From Martensiomyces pterosporus (Eukaryota > Kickxellomycota > Kickxellomycetes > Kickxellales > Kickxellaceae), in assembly GCA_025201845.1 (NCBI GenBank), contig MU603930.1, positions 228,310 through 292,309 of the forward strand: 64,000 bases of DNA, in the 5' to 3' direction. A model generated the notes under the pieces. It did not search any database, was not told the DNA's origin, and was given only the letters and a program-made list of their open reading frames with translations. The translations under genes and the position numbers were made by a program. This document shows, one piece after another, positions 1 to 10,182 of the stretch. The first letter of the stretch is position 1, and each line of letters starts with the position of its first letter.

Positions 1-187
1 TGACGCTGGATCCAGCAACTGACCCAGCCCAAGCGGGGACAATCTGAAGGGCGTGGAGAGGACGCTAGCGCCCAGATAGATGCAGCCAGCAACGCCCGGT
101 AGGCGATGGCAGCATGCCGCCACTTTGAGAGGCACAGGAGGGCGACGGACTTACCACAACCACGATCCGAGTGCCGCCAGCCAGCAT
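1..187 (-). CDS. possible 5' end of a gene leaving the left edge (partial)
   Basis: A minus-strand ATG at 187 opens an 11-codon exon (155-187) ending in a consensus GTAAGT donor. A TAG acceptor at 65-67 lets the frame resume at 64 and stay open to the window edge (about 21 codons). Nothing in the short peptide is recognisable. The only support is a good donor, a usable acceptor and an open frame, so this could equally be untranslated sequence or chance. The alternative is that 1-1136 is simply the 3' side of VID27 plus intergenic DNA. Confidence 0.25.
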
Positions 188-1136
188 TTTTAGCGAGTGT
201 CAGCCGGGTGCTACGAGATATGTGTGCGCTTGCAAGTGTCTGCCGCTTTGTTGCGTGCGGCAAAAACAAGAAAATAGATATGGCAGCGGCAGTGGCTCTT
301 GGTCGTGTGCTGACTGCAGGGCAGGCGCCTTAGTAGAAAGAGCGCTTGAATTGGTGCGTAGGCAAAGCAAGAAAGAGCGGGTATAGTAGACAGGAAAAAA
401 AAGCCTAAGAGCAAATTAGGGAAGAAGCACTGGAAAGCAGGACGAGGCGAGAAAAGGCGTTGATTAAAGGGGAGCTGCGTGTGCCCTCTTCAAGCGCTGC
501 ACCATCGTATGCCCTGTTGACCAAGTGTGGAGCGCTGGTATTCCCAGCAAAGGGCTCGGTCCCAGGATGGATGGCGCTGTGTGGTGTGGTGCAGAGAAGA
601 GAGCAGACAAAATTAGTAGCACACACAAAGCACGCACCCTCCCGACTGTGAAACAGCGCGGCTATGCGAGATTGCCATTTGTCTGCGCACTCGCAAGGCG
701 GGGACGGAGGGACAAGAGGGATAAGAAGGGAAAGAGGGATCAGCCGAGCAGGTCAGTGCGCGGCGGCGGGAGGATCCGGAGAGCGACGCCAGGGAAGAAG
801 TGCAGAGGCAGAGGCAGCGCAGCTCAACTGACAGGCAGGCCTGCCTTGCGCCATCGCGAAGAAAGAGGCGAGGCTGGCTGGAACGCAGAAACGAGAACAG
901 GGACAGACACTGCAATTCTGACCCAGGTACACGCACATAATGTCCCCGGCAAAAGCCCTCCATTTGTGTTTGGCGCCCGCCTTCTGCATCGGGCAATTCG
1001 CAGCAAGTCACATACCTCGAGGTCAAGTGATCGCTGGTGGCAGCAGCAGCAGCAGCAGCGGCCAGCTCGAAGTAGAATGAGTGGGATTAATAAAAGGAAG
1101 CAGACAATAAAACGTTGCCGAGATATAAAACACTGG
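188..1136. other. intergenic, 3' side of VID27
   Basis: No convincing gene. The long plus-strand frame that starts here is the antisense of VID27. A short CAG microsatellite lies near 1040-1060. Confidence 0.5.
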
Positions 1137-3701
1137 TTAGTAAGGAGAGTTGACAATGTCGCTTTGCGACGCCAGCTGCTTTGCTGGAGTGCGGACCATC
1201 AGGCTCTCGCGCGTGGGCTTCGCCAGCTGCGACCGCTTCACTGTCTGCACGTCGTTGGGCAAGGTGACCACGATGGACCTGTCTTGGCCAAAGCGGAAGT
1301 TGTCTGCCACCACAAGGTCTGGGTACTGCTTGATATGGTAGGCGTCGCCACGACCAGTGCCCAGAGCGCGGCGCAGGTTCCATGTGATGACGAAGGGCCC
1401 GGTGCTAGTGACAATCGTCTTCTCCGTGCGGTTGCCATCGGGCGACTGGTTGAACCTGGCCGGAGTGAAGGATACAGGTCCGCCCATGTACACGACGTGC
1501 TCGGGCTTGAGCTGCAGGCGCTTGGGCGCTGGCTTTTGAGCACTTGGGAACGATTTCTGGAATCCCGTGGCTCCCTTGGGGTCGTTAGGGATCTTTGTGT
1601 CGATGAGCAAGAGATACGTCTTGCATGTGGCAACCACATAGCGACCGTCGGACGTCACATCGACGCCGAGGATAGGCTCGCCCAATGCTGGAAGCACCGT
1701 CTTTGCGCGCACGCCAACGCGGTCAAACAGCCTAATCTCGCCCTTGCCGCTACCAACAACAACGGCTCCGCTGTCGGTCGTGGCTGCCGATGTAAAGTGG
1801 CTCTTTGTAGTGTATGCCTGCATCTCATTTTGCACAACCAGGCTGTCGCCGCCGATCCGAGGGTCGATCCGATAGATCATATTGTGGCTCAGGCCGATCA
1901 GCGTCTTGTCAGCAGTCATCTGCCCGTACTTCGTGTTGGGCGCCATGGACACCGTCGGGATATCCTCGTGCACCCTCCACTCCTCGACCACCTTTCCGTA
2001 CTCCAAGTCCATCTTGTACATCTCGTGCGGCTTGTCCTTGTTCATAAGAACCATGGCAGAGTCCTGCTCATGCAGCATAATCGACGACGGCGTAAACTCG
2101 TTGCCGTGCGTGTCATCAATGCGGTTGATTGTGGTGTCAAACTTAATATGGTCGTCGCCGGTGTGCTTGAACACGCCGATCCGGTTTCCACGAACGACAA
2201 ACGATCTGTCGTGCTTGTAACCAACTGCGAGCATCGAATTCTTGGCGCTGCTATCCTTATTGCTGCTACGGCCCTGCTCGTCATCGTCCTCATCCGATTC
2301 GTCTTCTTCCTCCTCTCCAGAGTCGGTCTCCTCATCCTCATCCTCTCCAGATTCACTATGCTCGTTGGCATCGCGGCGGCTGGTCTTGACCTTGTCAGAG
2401 ACATCAGAACGACGGAAGATCTGGTCAATTTCGTCTTCATCCTCCTCCTCCTCCTCCTCGTCCTCTTCTTCTTCTTCTTCTTCTTCTTCTTCTTCGCTCT
2501 CTTCTTCTTCTTCTTCTTCGCTCTCTTCTTTCTCGCTAGCCATATCCTCGTCATCGTCCTTGCCCCAGTTGTCTGGGATAGGAGGATATTCGACATCCTC
2601 CTCATAGGCATCGAGCATGTAATCCTGTGCTGACTCTGGTGCTTTATGCCAGGGCTCCTGATTCAGCGTTTCATACGCAGCACGCGTCATGCCCTGGTGG
2701 AGCGCCTCATAGTGCGTCTCATCTGCAGTGAGGACAGAGAGCGAATACGCGCTGCCATCGTCGTCAAAGTAGTTCCAAATAAGCGAGGAGTGATCATGGT
2801 TGAACACAGCATTCATCGTGGGCTCAATCAGCTGCGACACAAAGTTGCACTCGTTGGACGCCACATTCATCCAGTACGTGTATTTGCCAGTCTCGACCAC
2901 AGTGAGGGCGATCTCCTTGGCCATTTGAGCAAACTCCATCGCGCTGGCATCAAACAGGTACAGCTCGCCAAGAACAGAGACAATCACCTCGCCTTTGGCC
3001 AGTTCGGCTGGTGGCGGCGGTAGATGACCCTTAGTTTGGGTTTCTCGAGCGCTGTCACCGGGTGCTGCTGGCTGCGGTGCTGCTGCGGGAGAAATCTCCG
3101 CTTGTGGCTGCGCTGGCACTTCGCCAATGGCTGCCTTCGTGTCAGCGTCGCTAATTTCCACGCTGCTAAGCAGCCTCTCAAGCTCTTCGTCCTCGACCTG
3201 AGTGATGATGCGCTGTATTTCATCCTCGCTTGCCTCCGTGTAAGGGCGACGGCTCTTGCGTTCCCAGGCACATCTCGCAACGGCGAGGGCAAACGCATCT
3301 CTCGAAGCGGCGTTCGATACCGAGCCATCGGCGATATACTCAAACTCAACGCCCTCGGGGTCGGTAGGGTCGGTCCACTTGAATCCCTTTGCGCCCTCGA
3401 ACGAAGAAGAAGCAAATCTGAGCTCGCCGCTTATGAGAAAGGCTCGCTCGTCGTCCAGGTCCAGCTCGCTGTTTTCGGCAAGGTCGGCTTCGCCCTCCTC
3501 GAATACACGGACTGCTACCAGCTGGTACTGGAACTGTGCGTCTGTGCGGCGGATGGTAAGCTCTGCATCCTTGTAGACACATTTGCGGGGCACTCGCGCC
3601 CCGGTGCGTATCTCGTACAGCACGCCGGGGGTCAGTTTGAATAGCTCGGGGTTGTCCTTGCTGCCCCAGACGAGTTTTCCTAGGGATTTTAGTGCATACA
3701 T
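1137..3701 (-). CDS. VID27: Vid27 family protein (vacuolar import and degradation)
   Basis: Single-exon gene of 854 residues. The start is the ATG at 3701; the frame stays open two codons further but only with a TTG. The N-terminal half resembles the Vid27 PH-like and middle domains (it opens MYALKSLGKLVWG). Two very acidic tracts follow at about residues 385-430 and 445-475. The last ~360 residues form the WD40-like propeller typical of the family, with motifs such as YKHDRSFVVRGNRIGVF. Family knowledge: yeast Vid27 is a cytoplasmic protein linked to the vacuolar import and degradation pathway, with a poorly defined biochemical role. The size is close to the usual family length. It is divergent from the PPR-like gene at 4388 and shares the 3.7-4.4 kb promoter region with it. 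Identity is confident; function is by family only. Confidence 0.93.
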   Translation of the reverse strand: MYALKSLGKLVWGSKDNPELFKLTPGVLYEIRTGARVPRKCVYKDAELTIRRTDAQFQYQLVAVRVFEEGEADLAENSELDLDDERAFLISGELRFASSSFEGAKGFKWTDPTDPEGVEFEYIADGSVSNAASRDAFALAVARCAWERKSRRPYTEASEDEIQRIITQVEDEELERLLSSVEISDADTKAAIGEVPAQPQAEISPAAAPQPAAPGDSARETQTKGHLPPPPAELAKGEVIVSVLGELYLFDASAMEFAQMAKEIALTVVETGKYTYWMNVASNECNFVSQLIEPTMNAVFNHDHSSLIWNYFDDDGSAYSLSVLTADETHYEALHQGMTRAAYETLNQEPWHKAPESAQDYMLDAYEEDVEYPPIPDNWGKDDDEDMASEKEESEEEEEEESEEEEEEEEEEEDEEEEEEDEDEIDQIFRRSDVSDKVKTSRRDANEHSESGEDEDEETDSGEEEEDESDEDDDEQGRSSNKDSSAKNSMLAVGYKHDRSFVVRGNRIGVFKHTGDDHIKFDTTINRIDDTHGNEFTPSSIMLHEQDSAMVLMNKDKPHEMYKMDLEYGKVVEEWRVHEDIPTVSMAPNTKYGQMTADKTLIGLSHNMIYRIDPRIGGDSLVVQNEMQAYTTKSHFTSAATTDSGAVVVGSGKGEIRLFDRVGVRAKTVLPALGEPILGVDVTSDGRYVVATCKTYLLLIDTKIPNDPKGATGFQKSFPSAQKPAPKRLQLKPEHVVYMGGPVSFTPARFNQSPDGNRTEKTIVTSTGPFVITWNLRRALGTGRGDAYHIKQYPDLVVADNFRFGQDRSIVVTLPNDVQTVKRSQLAKPTRESLMVRTPAKQLASQSDIVNSPY
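2440..2530. repeat. GAA/GAG trinucleotide tract inside VID27
   Basis: On the plus strand this is a run of CTC, TTC and CTT triplets. On the coding strand it gives the glutamate-rich stretch of Vid27. It also creates a long spurious antisense reading frame rich in Phe and Leu. Confidence 0.85.
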
Positions 3702-4387
3702 GGTCAATGGCCGTCAAATACGTGTGGCGTGCGTGTGTGGTGTCGGTGGGCTATTAGAACAAAAGGCCAAAATGTGCGGAGCGCGGTAAAGTGGGAGGGA
3801 AAAGGGGACGAGGGAATTGGTGAGGATGCCGCAGAGTTGCTTTGTTTTCGTCACGCCGGCAGCGAAGAACATGCATGCCTTTTGTTTACCCTACTGGATC
3901 TGATCAGCCAATCACCCGATGCCTGATTTTGCCTTCGGCTTTATCTTCTCCACAAGTGCAATTCAAGCCTGGGGGTTTGGTTCACAAGGCTGTGCACTTC
4001 CTGCATTTGACTTGTCGTCCCTCTCGCACTGCACTCTTTCACCCGTTGCTCTTCATTTCTGTTGTCTGCAGCTCGCAACGCAGAGCTCGCGCACTTTATT
4101 TTCCACTTGAATTTGTACATTTCCTATCGCTGTCTCATTTCGTGCTTGGCTCTGGCTGATTTGCAGACTCGGCCGCTGCGCACACACTACTTGCTAGCCT
4201 GAGACGCAGGGACGCTGCACTGCGCTTCGTCGACACACCCAGAAGTGCTGTTGCTGCTGACAAAAGGGATTAACAAGCCTCGGCGGCAACGCTGGTACCA
4301 AGCATCACGGTGCGCAAGATCAAGGAAGCGAGATAACAGAGGAGGGAGGGACACGCGCTGAGAAGGAGAGGCGATCAGAGAGAGGTG
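3702..4387. promoter_or_regulatory. divergent promoter region of VID27 and the PPR-like gene
   Basis: About 690 bp between two divergent starts. It is pyrimidine-rich on the plus strand around 3990-4140. I see no clear TATA element or conserved ORF. Confidence 0.5.
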
Positions 4388-6571
4388 ATGCGACTGGTTC
4401 CGCAAAACTGCTCACCATGCCTCGGCCATGGCTGCCATATCTATAGCTCAGTCGCGGCTAGCAAGACACTCGCAGTCTTAGCAGCGAAATGTTTGCATAC
4501 AGGCTCAACCGGTGTCTCCAAGGCAGTGCTGCCACAAAAACACGCAAAACAACCCAGATCGGTCCAGAAACGGGATCAGGGATATCAGCAGCAGCAGCAT
4601 CGACTGCCATCGGACCGGTCTATGCTGCTACTGGAAAACCTGCGGTGGGGCCATGCTATCCCCTTTGATGCAGCTAGCATGGCACCAAAAAACGACGCTA
4701 CAAACGGCAGATCCTCGGCAGACGGCAGTATTCGCGACAGACGCCAGCCATTCAAACAAGATACAGATGCTACAGGCGCTGCACAAGCGTACATTGGACT
4801 GTCTAATACATTAATCAGCACCGAACAGCCACCGCTGGGCGGCAAGGACGGGCGGCAACAGCGGCAGCGGCAGCATGCAGACTCGATCGGCAAAAGCATG
4901 CCATCGTCGATCATGCACCGACTAAACATAAAGTTTTATGCAGACATCAAGCGGCGGCGACAGCGGCAGGGCCTGCGAATACGCATCCTGGCCGTGCTCT
5001 CGGAGCTGCGCCATTTGATCCAGGTTTGTGGAGCAAGCAGGGACAGCAGTCAGCGCGTATATCGCTACATTGAGGATCTGAACAACCTCTACGTCGAGTA
5101 TTTACAGGCACACGCGCAGCCTCTGTATCTGCGTGCAGGAACGTACGTCACAGTAACTGCAGATGGCAATGGTGCGCGCAGCCAAAGTCAGGGAACGATG
5201 GTTGCAGTCGTGGATAGCAGTCGATTGCAGCTCACGCGCATTCCCACGGACTACAGAACCGGCTGCTCTAAAAGCCCCTTGCTAGAAAGAGAAAGGTATT
5301 GTCTGCCAAAGAAACGCGACAAGCGGCCATTGGCAAAGACAGCTGAAAACCAGGCCGGCAGCCGGAAGGGTGGTTCGGACTTGGGGCCTGCAACGGATCC
5401 ATGCATTGCCAATTGGATCGACTACCTTGTCGATGATCTGTCGGAAGCTGAGGCGCACAAGCTGTTCTGCCTGGTGGCACGTAGCAAGGTGCCGACGGGT
5501 ATATCGTCAAAGTACGCTACAGCGATAGAGGAGGCGCTGGTGTTTGCCTTTAACCGCGCGGGGTACATGCTCGATGCGCTCGAAAGCTTGAGGGTGTGTG
5601 CCTATTTTCTCCGGCAAAAGAGCCGTACAGCCCAGATTCAGCAGCTGCTCTTTCTATGGAGAAGCGCTGGCGAGGGGTGCTTCAAAGAGATCCACGGCTT
5701 GGCACAGCAGCAGGGCACAAGCTCGCTGGGCGATACGCAAGCTGCAGCAGAGCTGCGCTTTAAGCGGTGGAGCGACGTCGCATCCATGCTCATCGTGTCG
5801 TTATGCCGAGATGTAGACGGGCTGCAACCGGCGTGGGCGCTGCTTGGGCAGTGGCACATGCAGTGGACTCGAGTGATGCAGGTGCTGTGCCCTATCCGCC
5901 GTCGTGGCTTCGCATCTGGCACCGACCATCAGACGTATCCATATTGGCGGCCCAAGCAGCCAGGCCAGTACAGGCTGCACGACCTGACACTGAGTGCAAC
6001 GGCAGTATGCAGCCTGCTTGCAAAGCTGGTGCATGCAGGCGAGGAGAACAGAGCAGCGGAGCTTCTTGGATTTGCCACGTCAGAGGTTGGCACAGCGGTG
6101 TCAACATCAATGTTCAACATTCTTCTTCAAGGGTACCTCGACCCCCCGCCAAGCGCAGCGCAGCAGCGTTCCCACCAGCATCTGCATAGCTTGTCGGAAT
6201 TTCCGCTAACAAACGTGCATTCGATCGCGCTCTACACCGCTGACAACATACATGGAAACTCCCGGTCCAATAGCGACCCTGGCAGCATCCCTGCGGAGAT
6301 GTCGCTGCTGCTTCGCGGCATGGCGCGCTGGGGTATCACTCCTGATTGGTTCACACTGCAGGTTCTGGTGTCGCACTTCTGCCATCAGGGCAATGCCAGG
6401 ATGCTCAGGCGCACCCTGTATGTGTTTGCTGCCAAGTGGCGTGTACTCCCTACCAGGGACTGCTGGGAGGACATCAAGGCGTACGGAATGTATGCAAGAG
6501 AGCTCGAGACCCGCGCTGCCGCCCTCGCTCAAGGGAGCTTGGAAGTGCCCCTGGGTACAAAATCAATGTAA
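4388..6571 (+). CDS. PPR-like, probably mitochondrial protein
   Basis: Intronless frame of 727 residues from the ATG at 4388. The first ~60 residues are rich in Ser, Ala, Lys and Arg with almost no acidic residue, which fits a mitochondrial presequence. The C-terminal third contains helical pairs typical of pentatricopeptide repeats, for example one around SMFNILLQGYLD and one around LLRGMARWGITPDWFTLQVL, spaced as in fungal PPR proteins. Family knowledge: such proteins bind organellar RNA and act in mitochondrial mRNA stability, processing or translation. I cannot assign it to a named orthologue. An Arg- and Gln-rich middle segment (residues ~155-185) may be disordered. It is followed after 460 bp by the LPP gene on the same strand. 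Confidence 0.7.
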   Translation: MRLVPQNCSPCLGHGCHIYSSVAASKTLAVLAAKCLHTGSTGVSKAVLPQKHAKQPRSVQKRDQGYQQQQHRLPSDRSMLLLENLRWGHAIPFDAASMAPKNDATNGRSSADGSIRDRRQPFKQDTDATGAAQAYIGLSNTLISTEQPPLGGKDGRQQRQRQHADSIGKSMPSSIMHRLNIKFYADIKRRRQRQGLRIRILAVLSELRHLIQVCGASRDSSQRVYRYIEDLNNLYVEYLQAHAQPLYLRAGTYVTVTADGNGARSQSQGTMVAVVDSSRLQLTRIPTDYRTGCSKSPLLERERYCLPKKRDKRPLAKTAENQAGSRKGGSDLGPATDPCIANWIDYLVDDLSEAEAHKLFCLVARSKVPTGISSKYATAIEEALVFAFNRAGYMLDALESLRVCAYFLRQKSRTAQIQQLLFLWRSAGEGCFKEIHGLAQQQGTSSLGDTQAAAELRFKRWSDVASMLIVSLCRDVDGLQPAWALLGQWHMQWTRVMQVLCPIRRRGFASGTDHQTYPYWRPKQPGQYRLHDLTLSATAVCSLLAKLVHAGEENRAAELLGFATSEVGTAVSTSMFNILLQGYLDPPPSAAQQRSHQHLHSLSEFPLTNVHSIALYTADNIHGNSRSNSDPGSIPAEMSLLLRGMARWGITPDWFTLQVLVSHFCHQGNARMLRRTLYVFAAKWRVLPTRDCWEDIKAYGMYARELETRAAALAQGSLEVPLGTKSM

Positions 6572-7033
6572 ACCCTTGTTTCCATAGAATAGACGGAGAT
6601 CAAGCGCGCAGCACTAAAAACATTCTTTGGTGTGTTTCGCCACCAGCACTGCTGGGATTGGTTGCCACTCGCCTGATTTACCACACTGAGTGGAAATGCT
6701 TGAGAGCGGCACTTGGGGGGTGCTTATATGCGCCATTGCGTTGGTGTGGCTGCTGCGCTGAGCGTGTGAATCAAAGAAACACCAAACGCCAAGAAGAGCT
6801 AGACCAGCACACAAGCGTAAACAAATATATGGAAAAGTCTGCTCCACATAACACCATTTTTGCTCTGCCTGCTGCTCCTCCTGCTCTCGATTGCCTTTCC
6901 CTCCCCCTATCTTGGCATTTTCTCCTCCTTTTTTTGCCCTCTCTGTATTTGCTACTCTCTTGCCTGGCCCACGCGCATTTGCCGCCTCTTGCTTCATCAT
7001 ATATATATTTAGCCCCATTGTACGCACGCTAGG
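6572..7033. promoter_or_regulatory. promoter region upstream of the LPP gene
   Basis: 462 bp. Long pyrimidine tracts lie at 6855-6965. A TATATATAT run lies at about 6999-7008, only some 25 bp before the ATG at 7034, so it is closer to the start codon than a usual TATA box. Confidence 0.5.
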
Positions 7034-8140
7034 ATGTTTGGCTTTAACGGCGAGACCAGAGGCAATGGCCAGCCGCGATCCCGCAGAAGACAGCTTGTCC
7101 TCTCTTACGTCCCCGACTATGTCGTTGTCGCTGTGATGGCGATTCTCTGGGGTCTGCTGAACAGGATCGAGCCATTCCACAGAGACTTCTCGCTGACCAA
7201 CAAGACCATCCAGTACCCAAACAAGCCGGACTCCGTGCCGTTCTACGCCGCAGTGATCCTGTGCTTTGTGTTCCCGCTTGTTGTCATCTTCCTGTGGACT
7301 GGCCTGCTCCGGCGGTCGTTCCACGACATGAACTCGGGTGTTCTGGGGCTCTGTGTCTCGCTGGTGCTCAACATGATGATCACGAACACAATTAAGAACC
7401 TGGCTGGCCGCCACCGCCCCGACTTTATTGATCGGTGCAACCTGGATAAGTCCAAGGGGACGGCTTTGGAGCCCGTCATCGGCCTGCTGACCACGAATGT
7501 GTGCAGGCAGACCGACAAGAACTTTTTCTGGGACGGCATGCGCAGTTTCCCCTCAGGCCACACGTCGTTCTCATTTGCAGGACTCACGTACCTCTCGCTG
7601 TGGCTGGCAGGACACTTGAAGATTGCTGATGGGCGCGGCAGGGCGTACAAGTCCTTCGTCGTGCTGATTCCCGAGCTCGTTGCCCTGCTTATCGGCGTGT
7701 CAAGGACCAAGGACTACCGCCACCACTGGCAGGATGTGCTGGCTGGGGCGCTGCTTGGCATCTTCATGGGATGGTTTGGGTACCGCCAGTACTACCCGTC
7801 GCCGATGAACAAGACAGAGGATCCGTCGATGCCATACCCGCCTCGCATCCCTGAGGAAGCTGCAGATTCGTTTGGCATGAAGTCATTCGCTCGTGCTCGC
7901 CCAGAAAATAGCGCAGGCAACGCACAGGCACTGGATGTCTCGGGCGTCAACAGCGCCCCACCCATGGGCTCAAGCACCTCGGTTGCGCGCCAAGGATATC
8001 CAGCCAGCCAACCTGCGGGTGCTGGTAGCAGCGGACCCGCCTACTCGCAGCACCACCAGCAGCAGACCGGTCCCCGTGCGCCCGAAGGAGCATACGGCGT
8101 TTACACCAGAAACTCGAGCGTCAGTGAGCTGCGCGTCTAG
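7034..8140 (+). CDS. lipid phosphate phosphatase, PAP2 family (Dpp1/Lpp1 type)
   Basis: 368-residue, single-exon integral membrane protein. All three PAP2 signature motifs are intact. Motif 1 is KNLAGRHRP near residue 120. Motif 2 is PSGHTS near residue 173, carrying the acid/base His. Motif 3 is SRTKDYRHHWQD near residues 222-233, carrying the nucleophilic His and its Asp. About six membrane segments are visible, followed by a Ser/Gln/Ala-rich cytosolic tail of ~100 residues. Family knowledge: these enzymes dephosphorylate phosphatidate, lysophosphatidate and diacylglycerol pyrophosphate at vacuolar or Golgi membranes. It faces the Sds3-like gene tail to tail; an AATAAATAATAA string at about 8189-8200 is a likely poly(A) signal. 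A catalytically dead relative lies at 50939 in this window. Confidence 0.92.
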   Translation: MFGFNGETRGNGQPRSRRRQLVLSYVPDYVVVAVMAILWGLLNRIEPFHRDFSLTNKTIQYPNKPDSVPFYAAVILCFVFPLVVIFLWTGLLRRSFHDMNSGVLGLCVSLVLNMMITNTIKNLAGRHRPDFIDRCNLDKSKGTALEPVIGLLTTNVCRQTDKNFFWDGMRSFPSGHTSFSFAGLTYLSLWLAGHLKIADGRGRAYKSFVVLIPELVALLIGVSRTKDYRHHWQDVLAGALLGIFMGWFGYRQYYPSPMNKTEDPSMPYPPRIPEEAADSFGMKSFARARPENSAGNAQALDVSGVNSAPPMGSSTSVARQGYPASQPAGAGSSGPAYSQHHQQQTGPRAPEGAYGVYTRNSSVSELRV

Positions 8141-8332
8141 CTGCTTTCTAAACGGGCCACTCGAATCGGAAGTAGAGCCAGTTTTGAGAATAAATAATAA
8201 GCAGGCGTCGCAATCCGTACAAGAACATGAACATGTAGAAAAGTATTACAGGCAAGGAAAAAAGGACACGACAAGGGAGAGGGGCAGATTTACTACAGTG
8301 GGGGCGAGAATAAAAGGGCTGCAATGGCCGCA

Positions 8333-9541
8333 TCACCGCTTGTGGCCCTTGGCGCCCTTCTTCCCGCTGACACCGTTTCCCAGTGGCCCAGTGACCCCTG
8401 TAGCACGACGAAGAGCCACCAGGTCGCTGACGATATCTTCCTCGGGTATGCCCACCATCGTGACGCCCTGGGCATGCTTGCGCTTGTTCTGGTGGCGACT
8501 CGTAGGCTCGCCAAGCCCCAGCAGATCGTGGCCGCGCTTGCGCAGGTTGCGTTTGGACGAGGTGCGCGAATTGGTGTCAAAGACAAAGTCCATGCTGATA
8601 TCCAGGTTGTCCTTCTCTTCTTTTAAGCGCTTGCGGCGCTCCTCAATATCGGCAGCGATTTTGTCGTAGATAGTCTGCTTTTCGCTCTTGTACGCCTTCT
8701 CGGCAAGATCGCGTTCCCGCTGGTACGCCTTATCGTGCATCGACACTAGGTATCGGTGGTTTTGCTCGGCTGATGCCAGCATCCTGTCCCGTTCGGCCGC
8801 CAGACGCGCCACTCCCTCGAGGAACATCGGATGCGTGCCGCGGAGTATCAGTGTTAGATCGCTCTGGATTTCCTCGCCCTTCTGCTGGTACAGCTTCTCC
8901 TCCGACTCAAAGGCCTCGCGGTCTATCTGCAGTAGCCTTTCGGAGATCTTGCTACGCAATGGCTGCGTGCCCTTTGTTGTCGAGTGAATGCCTACACAAT
9001 TGTGGTTTCAGTGAGAGAGGTGCGCACAGCCATGCAGAATATGTTAGTAGTGTGCCGCGATTTCCAACAGCAGGGCGGGGGTGCCTCTTATCGCGCACGC
9101 CAAATCTGGCAGGTCACCTGGTGTGGACGATGGCTCGTGCCAGCCTTCGGGGCCAGCAGCAGGGCTGGGTAGAAAACCGTATGGCCCTAGCTAGTCTGCG
9201 GAACTATGAAAGCAGGACCTACCTCCTCGCACTGGAACAACAGAGATATCCTGGGCTACATGCTGCTGCTGCTGCTGAGCTGGGTACCTGCCGTTCCACT
9301 CGTAGCCGCCAGCTAGCGGAATGCTTCCGGGTTCGTTCATGGCCTGGTGCCCGCCACCCATTCCCATTGGAAGCTGCTGTGTTTGTACAGCCATTTGTGT
9401 CTGTGAAGCCATTTGTGTCTGCGCATAGGCAGCGCCAATATAGGGGTGCTGGGTGTATCGTGGGAGCGTCGATGGTAGCGCGCTGGTGTTGTGGCCGACG
9501 CCCATTCCCATGTGCGGATTCAGCTCCTGGTAGTCGTCCAT
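8333..9541 (-). CDS. Sds3/BRMS1-like subunit of a Sin3-type histone deacetylase complex
   Basis: Two exons, 9223-9541 and 8333-8991, joined across a 231-bp intron in phase 1 with a GTAGGT donor and TAG acceptor. Together they give 325 residues. The first exon encodes a Met/Gln-rich, probably disordered segment (repeats of the type TQMASQTQMAVQTQQ). The second holds the Sds3 domain: a long coiled coil beginning ISERLLQIDREAFESEEKLY, then basic helices with DKAYQRERDLAEKAYKSEK. The tail is basic and looks nuclear. Family knowledge: Sds3/BRMS1 proteins scaffold the Sin3-Rpd3 histone deacetylase complex in the nucleus. The start was placed at the first real ATG; the frame upstream has only a TTG. 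The gene is divergent from RRP46 across a promoter with paired CCAAT boxes. Confidence 0.8.
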
Positions 9542-10182
9542 GTCTCCGTGCAGCAGTTTAGCCAGAAAAGTCGTTATTAAGTAGGCCGGAGAGGGAGTTT
9601 TGCTAGCGGCTGTGTGTGTAGGCAGGCGATACGGCCGGCGCAAGGTATAGGTCCAGGTTGTTTGGTTAGCTGTGTGGAAAAGTGTTTGTGCGTGTGCACG
9701 TAGGGGGTGCTAGAGGCCTGAAGGTAGAACGCAGAGAGAGGGCAGCAGAGAGAGGGCAGCAGAGAAGATGCACGGGTCAAGAAGAAAGAGCACGCAAAGG
9801 AGTTTGAGTAAAAGGAGCAAGACAGCAGAAGAGTCGAGAAGGGAGGGTGCGCGGGTGCGCGGGTGCGATGCTCTATGCTCTCCGCTCTGGCTCTGCTGCT
9901 TGGCTTTGCTCAGCACTCGTAGCAGCGCATCAGGCCTCTACCAATCAGCCGCAGCGCACGCGATTGGCTGGCTTTGGCGCTGGGGACCACGCAAACTTTT
10001 TTGCTTGCAGCTTCCTTCCTTCAGCCCAAACGCAGGCTGGCAGCTGAGCTGCTTGCGCTGCTTGCCCACAGCCCTTTTCTTCTCCGCCCTCCTGGCTTGC
10101 TGCACACCTTTATTGCCTCGGTCGCTGCTGCACATTGCTCTTGCTGGTACCATATACACACTCGCTTTTATTACAGAAACAA
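9542..10182. promoter_or_regulatory. divergent promoter with inverted CCAAT boxes
   Basis: Between the Sds3-like gene and RRP46. CCAAT occurs on the plus strand at 9941-9945 and on the minus strand (ATTGG) at 9963-9967, an arrangement suited to the CCAAT-binding complex acting in both directions. A 15-bp tandem repeat (agagagagggcagc) lies at about 9730-9770. TTACAG just before the RRP46 ATG could be the acceptor of a leader intron. Confidence 0.5.

Noticed and set aside
525..2633. 702-codon plus-strand open frame rich in Phe and Leu
   Set aside because: It is the antisense of VID27. The long run of Phe/Leu comes from the GAA/GAG repeat, and there is no sensible protein composition.
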